A stretch of 10,941 nt of DNA from Patescibacteria group bacterium. GTDB taxonomy: Bacteria > Patescibacteriota > Minisyncoccia > Moranbacterales > JAKLHP01. The stretch covers positions 1 to 10,941 of the forward strand of contig JAKLHP010000021.1 in NCBI GenBank assembly GCA_022710085.1, given 5' to 3'. Positions 6,091-10,941 of this stretch are shown here, one piece after another (positions within the stretch are counted from its first letter, which is position 1; each line of letters begins with the position of its first letter). Under the pieces are notes generated by a model. That model worked only from the letters and a program-made list of their open reading frames with translations, did no database searches and was not told where the DNA came from. Position numbers and translations under genes: made by a program.

Positions 6091-8199
6091 CTATTTCATC
6101 ATTTTTGCCACATCTTTGAGAGAAAGATTGATCCTGCCTTGATCATCGATATTTTTTACCTTAACTGGAACAATATCTCCTACTTTTACCACATCCTCAA
6201 CTTTCTCCACTCTATGATCGGCCAGTTCTGAAATATGAATAAGTCCTTCTTGCCCGGGTAAAATTTCAGCAAAGGCGCCGAAGTTCATGATTCTTGTCAC
6301 TCTCGCATTGAATTTTTCTCCAGCTTTAACCTCGTGAGTAAGATTATCGATCCATTCCTGGGCTTTTTTGGCTGAAGCTTCGTCAACTGAAGTAATGAAT
6401 ATTGAACCGTCATCTTCAATGTCAATCTGAACTCCAGTTTCATCGATTATTTCATTAATAATCTTGCCGCCAGTTCCAATAACATTCCTAATTTTGTCTG
6501 GATTTATCTTCATTATGATAATTCTTGGAGCATATTGAGACATTTCTTTTCTTGGAGTAGCTATAGCCAAAAGCATCTTTTCCAATATTTCCATCCTATT
6601 TCCATGAGATTGACTGAGAACGGCCCGAAGCATCTCGATTGTAACTCCGTCCACTTTTACGTCCATTTGAAGGGCTGTTACGCCCTTTTCTGTTCCAGCT
6701 ACTTTGAAATCCATATCTCCATAATGATCTTCAGCTCCCTGGATATCAGTTAAAACCTTGAAACTTTCATTCTCGCCGACAATTATTCCCATTGCAATTC
6801 CACTGACTGGTCTTTTTATGGGAACTCCAGCATCCATAAGGGAAAGGGTTGATCCGCAAGTTGACGCCATCGAAGAAGACCCGTTGGAAGAAAGAATCTC
6901 AGAAACCAAGAGAATCGTATATGGAAATTCTTCTTTAGAAGGAAGTACGGGAATTAATGCTTTTTCCGCCAGTGCTCCGTGTCCTACTTCTCTTCTTCCC
7001 GGACCTCTCATCGGCTTTATTTCTCCAACTGAAAAAGGAGGAAAATTATAATGATGGATATATCTTTTTTTGAGATCCAGTTCCATTGTATCAATAATCT
7101 GCTCATCTCCCGGAGACCCAAGGGTGGTAACGGTAAGTGCTTGAGTTTCACCACGGGTAAAAAGCCCGGTTCCATGAGTTCTGGGGAGAATTCCCACCTT
7201 GCATTCAATCTTTCGGAGTTCATTGAGTTTTCTGGAATCTGGACGCTTTTCTTCTTTCAAAATATTCTTGTGAACAATCTCATCAGAAACCTCTTCAAGG
7301 ATTTGCACTGCAATTTCTTTCAATTTTTCAACATCTTCTTGATAATTTCCCTTGATATATTCAATAATTTTGTCTTTGATCGCTCCAACTTTTTCAGCAA
7401 TTACTTTTTTGTCAGTATCATATAGAGCATCCTCCATATTTTCAGAAATAAGCATTTCTTTTATTTTTTCTTCAAATTCAGGAGAGCCCTGAAGCAAGGC
7501 CGGCTGAGATTTTTCTTTCCCAATATCTTTTCGGATATCTTCAAGGAAAGCTACTATTTTTTTCACTGCTTCCTGTCCAAATTCAAAAGCTTTAATGATA
7601 TCTTCTTCCGGAACTTCATTGGCACCAGCTTCAATCATATTTATTTTATCCTTTGTTCCAGCCAAAACGAGGTCTAATTCACTTTCTTTAAGTTCTCCAT
7701 TCACCGGATTCAGGATAAACTGATCTCCGATTTTTCCCACTCTTACTGCTCCAATCGGACCAGCCCAAGGAATATTGGAAATATTAAGGGCCGCCGAACC
7801 AGCAATCATAGAAACGACATCTGTATCATTCTCTCCATCAATGGAAAGAACGGTTATTACGACTTGTACTTCATTTCTCATCCGTCCATTAAAAAGCGGG
7901 CGGATGGTCCTGTCGACTACTCTTCCAGTAAGAATTGCTTCATCTGAAGGTCTTCCCTCTCTTTTAATAAATCTTGATCCTTTTATTTTTCCTGCTGCAT
8001 AATATCTTTCTTCGTAATCCACCATGAGTGGGAAATATCCGCTTATTTTGCTGGCATCCTTACTCATTACTGCAGTTGCCAAAACAACTGTATCGCCATA
8101 ACGAACAGTCACCGAACCATTAGCCTGACCCGCCAAAAGCCCAGTTTCAACTTCCAGAATACGACCTCCAATTTGGAGAGTCCATTTTTTTTGTTCCAT
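6091..8199 (-). CDS. pnp: Polyribonucleotide nucleotidyltransferase (PNPase)
   Basis: PNPase degrades RNA 3' to 5' using phosphate and can add tails in reverse; it works as a trimer in the cytoplasm. The 702-residue length is typical. Domains in order: first RNase PH-like core (about 5-140), helical linker (about 235-310), second RNase PH core (about 315-545), KH domain (about 556-616, GXXG loop as IGTGGK) and S1 domain (about 624-698, FGAFAEILPGQEGLIHISEL). Catalytic and phosphate-binding residues are present: R402/R403 in GPGRREVGHG, S441-S443 in SNGSSSMAS, D491 and D497 in EDHYGDMDF. FFRR-like residues and KIKGSRFIKREGRP of the first core are also intact. The start ATG follows a structured leader with its own promoter. 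rpsO, its usual upstream neighbour, is not here. No Shine-Dalgarno sequence is seen. Confidence 0.98.
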   Translation of the reverse strand: MEQKKWTLQIGGRILEVETGLLAGQANGSVTVRYGDTVVLATAVMSKDASKISGYFPLMVDYEERYYAAGKIKGSRFIKREGRPSDEAILTGRVVDRTIRPLFNGRMRNEVQVVITVLSIDGENDTDVVSMIAGSAALNISNIPWAGPIGAVRVGKIGDQFILNPVNGELKESELDLVLAGTKDKINMIEAGANEVPEEDIIKAFEFGQEAVKKIVAFLEDIRKDIGKEKSQPALLQGSPEFEEKIKEMLISENMEDALYDTDKKVIAEKVGAIKDKIIEYIKGNYQEDVEKLKEIAVQILEEVSDEIVHKNILKEEKRPDSRKLNELRKIECKVGILPRTHGTGLFTRGETQALTVTTLGSPGDEQIIDTMELDLKKRYIHHYNFPPFSVGEIKPMRGPGRREVGHGALAEKALIPVLPSKEEFPYTILLVSEILSSNGSSSMASTCGSTLSLMDAGVPIKRPVSGIAMGIIVGENESFKVLTDIQGAEDHYGDMDFKVAGTEKGVTALQMDVKVDGVTIEMLRAVLSQSHGNRMEILEKMLLAIATPRKEMSQYAPRIIIMKINPDKIRNVIGTGGKIINEIIDETGVQIDIEDDGSIFITSVDEASAKKAQEWIDNLTHEVKAGEKFNARVTRIMNFGAFAEILPGQEGLIHISELADHRVEKVEDVVKVGDIVPVKVKNIDDQGRINLSLKDVAKMMK

Positions 8200-8382
8200 A
8201 AAAAGATGGCACTACTTCTAGCAACGCCAATAAACACGACAATAAGTTAAAAGTAGAAAGTTTGTAAAGTTCTTAAAGTTTAATTAATTTAACTTTATGA
8301 ACCTTATGACTTTATAAACTTTGACCTCATTACAGTGCCTGTTAGCTACTAGCAATAGTTTTTTGCTTATTTATAAATTACT
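8200..8382 (-). promoter_or_regulatory. pnp: Structured 5' leader of pnp
   Basis: The predicted start site near 8382 gives a leader of about 180 nt. GGCACT (8208-8213) can pair with AGTGCC (8334-8339), enclosing the inverted AAAGTT repeats (8257-8322) and closing just 8 nt before the start codon. On the minus strand AGTGCC is followed by ATCTTTTT and then the ATG. In enteric bacteria PNPase controls its own mRNA through a leader stem cut by RNase III; a similar arrangement here is inference. Confidence 0.5.
8257..8322. repeat. Inverted clusters of a 9-bp AAAGTTNNT repeat
   Basis: Left arm: three 9-nt units on the plus strand (AAAGTTTGT, AAAGTTCTT, AAAGTTTAA; 8257-8283). Right arm: about four units on the minus strand (AAAGTTTAT, AAAGTCAT, AAGGTTCAT, AAAGTTAAA; 8322-8288). 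The arms are complementary, with one extra unit on the right, so the RNA can form a long imperfect hairpin. Unit number could change by slippage. Confidence 0.7.
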
Positions 8383-8388
8383 TCGTTA

Positions 8389-8417
8389 ATACTATCATTT
8401 TTAAAGCATTTTGTCAA
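8389..8417 (-). promoter_or_regulatory. Promoter for pnp
   Basis: On the minus strand: -35 TTGACA (8417-8412, perfect), 17-nt spacer, -10 TAGTAT (8394-8389, four of six). The start would be near 8382. It lies just after the terminator-like repeat that ends the xerD region, as expected for a separate pnp transcript. Confidence 0.6.
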
Positions 8418-8419
8418 AA

Positions 8420-8489
8420 GAAATTAATTATATGCTTCGGATTAATATGGCAGGTGCTCTTTCTGTCAAAATCGTCAGCAATTAATTTC
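8420..8489 (-). terminator. Inverted repeat, possible terminator of the xerD transcript
   Basis: GAAATTAATT (8420-8429) and AATTAATTTC (8480-8489) are perfect 10-bp inverted repeats with a 50-nt middle. On the minus strand the second arm is followed by TTTTG. The loop is long and the stem all but pure AT, so this is a weak terminator candidate. The rest of 8490-8692 shows no recognisable gene beyond two tiny open frames. Confidence 0.35.
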
Positions 8490-8490
8490 T

Positions 8491-8553
8491 TCAGCCACCG
8501 ATAAATTCTTTTTGTTGCTTCTTTTTTTCTGAAAACGCCTTATGCCTAGACAT
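8491..8553 (-). CDS. Possible 20-residue basic peptide
   Basis: ATG at 8553 opens a 20-codon frame (MSRHKAFSEKKKQQKEFIGG, then TGA), rich in Lys. It is preceded by CAGGGAAAG, a good Shine-Dalgarno match ending about 5 nt before the ATG, which is notable because most genes here lack one. The stop falls 2 nt before the inverted repeat 8420-8489. Very short, no known homologue; it may be a leader peptide, a remnant of a decayed gene, or chance. Confidence 0.2.
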   Translation of the reverse strand: MSRHKAFSEKKKQQKEFIGG

Positions 8554-8692
8554 AGAACTTTCCCTGAATAGGTTCAAATGCTATTCATCGAGTCAGACAA
8601 GGTCTTAAATATTTCTGGCTTATTTTTACGCATACAAACAATGGGGCTTCCTTTTCATGCAGGATCTTTGGTTGTTTTAAATTTGTTATTTT

Positions 8693-9610
8693 TTATTTCT
8701 TTTGTTTCCCATGGAACTTTTTATGGATATCTTTGAGTCCCTGGTTGGTTACATGAGTATAAATCTGAGTAGTAGTTATTGAAGAATGGCCTAGCATTGC
8801 CTGGACGCTTCGAATATCTGCTCCACTGGCCAGAAGATCAGTGGCAAAGCTATGCCGGAGAGTGTGAGGATGGACATCTTTTACTATTCCGGCTTTCTTA
8901 GCATAATATTTTACAATTCTCTGGATGCTTCTTTGAGTAATTCGAAGATTGTCTTTTTTCTCTATTTTTCTCCCTTTCCCCAAGACCCGAACAAATAGCG
9001 CCGGATCAATATCGATTCTTTTCCCCAAATATTTTTCCAAGGCATCTTTGGCCGTATCAGAAACAAAAACGATTCTTACTTTACCTCCCTTACCCCTGAC
9101 GCTAAATTCTTGATTTTTAAGATTAATCTGATCCCGATTGATGCTGACCAATTCCGAGACCCTGAGGCCAGCCGAAAAAAGAAGCTCGAGTATTGCTCTG
9201 TCCCGAAGAGATCTGAGATCTGTTCCGTTAGCTCCTGAAAGCAAGCGTTCTAATTCAGAAGGATCTAGGAACTCAACCATACAAGACGGGTTTTTTCCAA
9301 CTTCTATTTTTTCTGCTGACAGAACAGGAAAATCTCTTTTAGATAAATATTTGATAAAACTTCTAATGGCAATGATGTGATAATTTTGAGTTATTTTTTT
9401 AAGTCCATTTCCTTTTTCATCCTGATAACGATTAAGATAAATCCTATACTTTCTTATTTGCTCAAAATTGATATCCTCAAGATCATTTGCCTCGGACCAT
9501 TCAAAAAAACGCTTGAGATAATGATGATAATTTTCTATTGTTTTTTGAGAACGGTTTTTTTCAATCTCAAGATATTCAAGAAAATCCGTTAAAAGCTCGT
9601 TTATTCTCAT
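8693..9610 (-). CDS. xerD: Tyrosine recombinase, XerC/XerD family
   Basis: Xer recombinases resolve chromosome dimers at dif sites by cutting DNA through a tyrosine. The 305-residue protein has the N-terminal SAM-like DNA-binding domain (about 4-92; TIENYHHYLKRFFEW) and the catalytic domain (about 115-290). Catalytic residues: R150 in AGLRVSEL, K174 in GKGGK, H249 and R252 in HTLRHSFAT, H275 in LGHSS and Y284 in TQIYTHV. The end (THVTNQGLKDIHKKFH) is more like XerD than XerC. The family length is about 300, so it is complete. A clear AAGGA lies 8 nt before the ATG at 9610. It has no integrase-type accessory domain and no attachment sites or other mobile genes nearby, so a housekeeping role is likely. 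No convincing dif site was seen in the window. Confidence 0.95.
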   Translation of the reverse strand: MRINELLTDFLEYLEIEKNRSQKTIENYHHYLKRFFEWSEANDLEDINFEQIRKYRIYLNRYQDEKGNGLKKITQNYHIIAIRSFIKYLSKRDFPVLSAEKIEVGKNPSCMVEFLDPSELERLLSGANGTDLRSLRDRAILELLFSAGLRVSELVSINRDQINLKNQEFSVRGKGGKVRIVFVSDTAKDALEKYLGKRIDIDPALFVRVLGKGRKIEKKDNLRITQRSIQRIVKYYAKKAGIVKDVHPHTLRHSFATDLLASGADIRSVQAMLGHSSITTTQIYTHVTNQGLKDIHKKFHGKQKK

Positions 9611-9618
9611 ATGTATTA

Positions 9619-9623
9619 TCCTT
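9619..9623 (-). promoter_or_regulatory. Shine-Dalgarno sequence of xerD
   Basis: AAGGA on the minus strand, 8 nt before the ATG at 9610, fixes the xerD start. It is the only clear ribosome binding site among the recognised genes of this window. Confidence 0.75.
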
Positions 9624-9638
9624 AATTTGGCTTTATTT

Positions 9639-9667
9639 AAAGTAAAATAAAATATTCAAATTGACAA
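9639..9667 (-). promoter_or_regulatory. Weak candidate promoter of xerD, overlapping the divergent promoter
   Basis: On the minus strand: TTGTCA (9667-9662), 17-nt spacer, TACTTT (9644-9639). The -35 is one base off consensus, the -10 only half matched. The -35 hexamers of this and the plus-strand promoter overlap almost entirely (TTGACAA / TTGTCAA). Confidence 0.3.
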
Positions 9668-9690
9668 AAATTTCTGCCTATGCCTATACT
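9661..9690 (+). promoter_or_regulatory. Promoter of the LysM-CHAP gene
   Basis: TTGACA (9661-9666, perfect), 18-nt spacer, TATACT (9685-9690, one base off). The start would be near 9697, about 30 nt before the ATG at 9728 and about 50 nt before the TTG at 9750. An ACTA-ATAA-TAGT mini-palindrome covers the -10 and start region. Confidence 0.7.
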
Positions 9691-9727
9691 AATAATAGTA
9701 AAAATTAGGACTTTAGCCAATAGAACA

Positions 9728-9748
9728 ATGCCTCGTATTGTTTTTTAA
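9728..9748 (+). other. Six-codon frame (MPRIVF) ending at a T6 run, probable displaced start of the next gene
   Basis: ATG at 9728 reads six codons to a TAA at 9746-9748. Skipping one T of the run 9741-9746 would join this ATG to the downstream frame, giving MPRIVFNLFLGSKSKERVK, a natural-looking N-terminus. It is either a frameshift, a slippage site or a short leader peptide. Confidence 0.4.
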
Positions 9749-9749
9749 T

Positions 9750-10941
9750 TTGTTCTTAGGGTCAAAGTCAAAAGAAAGGGTTAAACCTATTCGTAAATTT
9801 CCTTCTGATTTCTTATCAAAAACAAGGAAAAGAGTTGATTTAAACAAATTACAATCTGAAATACACTTCTTTCAAAGAAGGGTAGCTGATTTTATCAAAA
9901 GACATCGGACTATCCGGATTCTTCATATTCTCAGAAATTACTCCGCATTAATGGTAGTAGTTTCGAGTTCACTCTTGGTTACTTCCACTAATCTGGCCAA
10001 GAGCAGCGACCCTGATAGTTTTTTGAATAAATACTTCCAAGGCGAGAATGAAAACAAGGAAAACAGGGCTAGCATTGAAGAAGCCAAAAAAGATAATCTG
10101 GCTCTTGTTCCATTAACCAAAGCACCTTCTTCTGTTGATCCTGATTTCAAAGAAGAGTTGAATAATGAAAATCTGTATTTAGTGGAAGGACAGGCTTTGT
10201 CTGCTAGTTATGGAACTCCGCTCAAAGATCCTGAAGAAAATGGAGGGGTTAAAATATATGAAGTACAGCAAGGAGACTCCGTAAGTGCTATCGCTGCTAA
10301 AAATAATATAACTGTAAACACTATCCTCTGGGCTAATGATATCGACAATGTGGATTCAATAATGCCTGGAGATAAAATATTCATTTTACCGGTTGCTGGA
10401 CTTTCTTATACAGTTAGAAAAGGCGATGACATAGAATCAATTGCTAAAAAGTATAAAGCTGAAAAAGATAAGATAATTGCTTTCAATGATCTTCCAGCTA
10501 ACGGAGAACTTAAAGAAGGAGAAGAGATTATAATCCCTGACGGTGAGAAAGAACTTCCGCAGACACAACAAGGAGCCTCAGGCACTGGAATAGCCAGGAG
10601 ACAATATGCGAACTCTGCCGGAGGAGCTCCCACGGTTTCTGGCTTTAGAAAATTAGATGGAAAAGCAGGAACGGGACACCGGTTTCCTTATGGATACTGC
10701 ACTTGGTATGTTGCCCAAAAAAGATACGTTCCCTGGGGAGGAAATGCTGGTACCTGGCTTTATCATGCTAAATCAGCCGGATATCAAACAGGAAAAGCTC
10801 CTCGAGTTGGAGCTATCATGGTTTCTTCAGAGTCTTGGTGGGGACACGTAGCCATCGTAGACAGTGTCAGTGGAAATTCATTCACTATTTCTGAAATGAA
10901 TTATAGAGGATGGGGAAAAACAAGCCGAAGAACGATGTCTA
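9750..10941 (+). CDS. Membrane-anchored LysM-LysM-CHAP cell-wall hydrolase (C-terminus cut by window edge)
   Basis: The open frame runs from a stop at 9714 to the right edge. From TTG 9750: a basic N-terminal region (1-62), a hydrophobic helix (about 63-83, YSALMVVVSSSLLVTSTNLA) serving as signal or anchor, a linker, LysM1 (170-214, YEVQQGDSVSAIAAKNNI...), LysM2 (220-263, YTVRKGDDIESIAKKYKA...), and a CHAP domain from about 300. The CHAP active site is complete: C317 in GYCTWYV, H366 in GHVAIV, E382 and N384 in SEMN. LysM domains bind peptidoglycan glycans; CHAP domains act as amidase or peptide-bond hydrolase, so it probably remodels the wall at division or separation. The start is uncertain: no in-frame ATG occurs before 9951, which would cut off the basic region that makes the helix a proper anchor. 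TTG 9738, TTG 9750 or a frameshifted ATG 9728 are candidates. Confidence 0.88.
   Translation, partial: MFLGSKSKERVKPIRKFPSDFLSKTRKRVDLNKLQSEIHFFQRRVADFIKRHRTIRILHILRNYSALMVVVSSSLLVTSTNLAKSSDPDSFLNKYFQGENENKENRASIEEAKKDNLALVPLTKAPSSVDPDFKEELNNENLYLVEGQALSASYGTPLKDPEENGGVKIYEVQQGDSVSAIAAKNNITVNTILWANDIDNVDSIMPGDKIFILPVAGLSYTVRKGDDIESIAKKYKAEKDKIIAFNDLPANGELKEGEEIIIPDGEKELPQTQQGASGTGIARRQYANSAGGAPTVSGFRKLDGKAGTGHRFPYGYCTWYVAQKRYVPWGGNAGTWLYHAKSAGYQTGKAPRVGAIMVSSESWWGHVAIVDSVSGNSFTISEMNYRGWGKTSRRTMS

Noticed and set aside
8257..8322. CRISPR array
   Set aside because: Units are 9 nt, contiguous and inverted, with no spacers and no cas genes.
8200..8692. tRNA genes or rpsO in the xerD-pnp gap
   Set aside because: No T-arm or cloverleaf and no S15 motifs found on either strand.
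8693..9610. Phage or transposon integrase
   Set aside because: Length, end sequence and lack of accessory domains fit Xer; there are no attachment repeats, tRNA or mobile genes nearby.
9938..10633. Minus-strand frames at 9938-10150 and 10406-10633
   Set aside because: Both are shadows of the plus-strand LysM-CHAP gene, whose domains are clear across the same bases.

Overview
The window is AT-rich bacterial DNA with tightly packed genes. TGA is used as a stop (the UPF0102 gene ends in TGA) and no in-frame TGA was found where I checked codon by codon. Few genes have a visible Shine-Dalgarno sequence. Small membrane proteins, a TraR/DksA-lspA pair, a LysM-CHAP wall hydrolase and a large secreted protein with no recognised family suggest a Candidate Phyla Radiation (Patescibacteria, Parcubacteria/Moranbacteria-like) genome. 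This is inference from gene content and style; no rRNA is present to confirm it.

Layout. All genes from 9610 down to 1 lie on the minus strand; one gene from about 9750 to the right edge lies on the plus strand. In minus-strand transcription order: xerD-type tyrosine recombinase (9610-8693); a 493-nt gap holding a terminator-like inverted repeat, a good promoter and a structured pnp leader; pnp (8199-6091) with an intrinsic terminator; a single-pass membrane protein of unknown function (6015-4876); a promoter (TTGACC-17-TATAAT) driving about 510 nt of heavily structured non-coding RNA that ends at a terminator-like hairpin (about 4660-4150); yraN/UPF0102 (4137-3742); a TraR/DksA zinc-finger gene (3671-3318); lspA (3310-2918); a CPBP-family membrane protein lacking most protease catalytic residues (2903-2247); and a secreted protein of at least 747 residues that runs off the left edge (2241-1). 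Divergent from xerD, on the plus strand, is a membrane-anchored LysM-LysM-CHAP cell-wall hydrolase that runs off the right edge.

How it fits together. pnp serves RNA decay and probably controls itself through its structured leader. dksA-like, lspA, CPBP and the secreted protein are spaced 5 to 14 nt apart and look like one operon with an envelope or export theme. XerD and the LysM-CHAP enzyme share a divergent control region and both would act around chromosome segregation and cell division. The most interesting item is the structured RNA at about 4150-4660: it has its own promoter and terminator, contains a 25-bp hairpin and two pairs of mutually exclusive helices, and does not match tmRNA, RNase P RNA, SRP RNA or any riboswitch I can recognise by eye.
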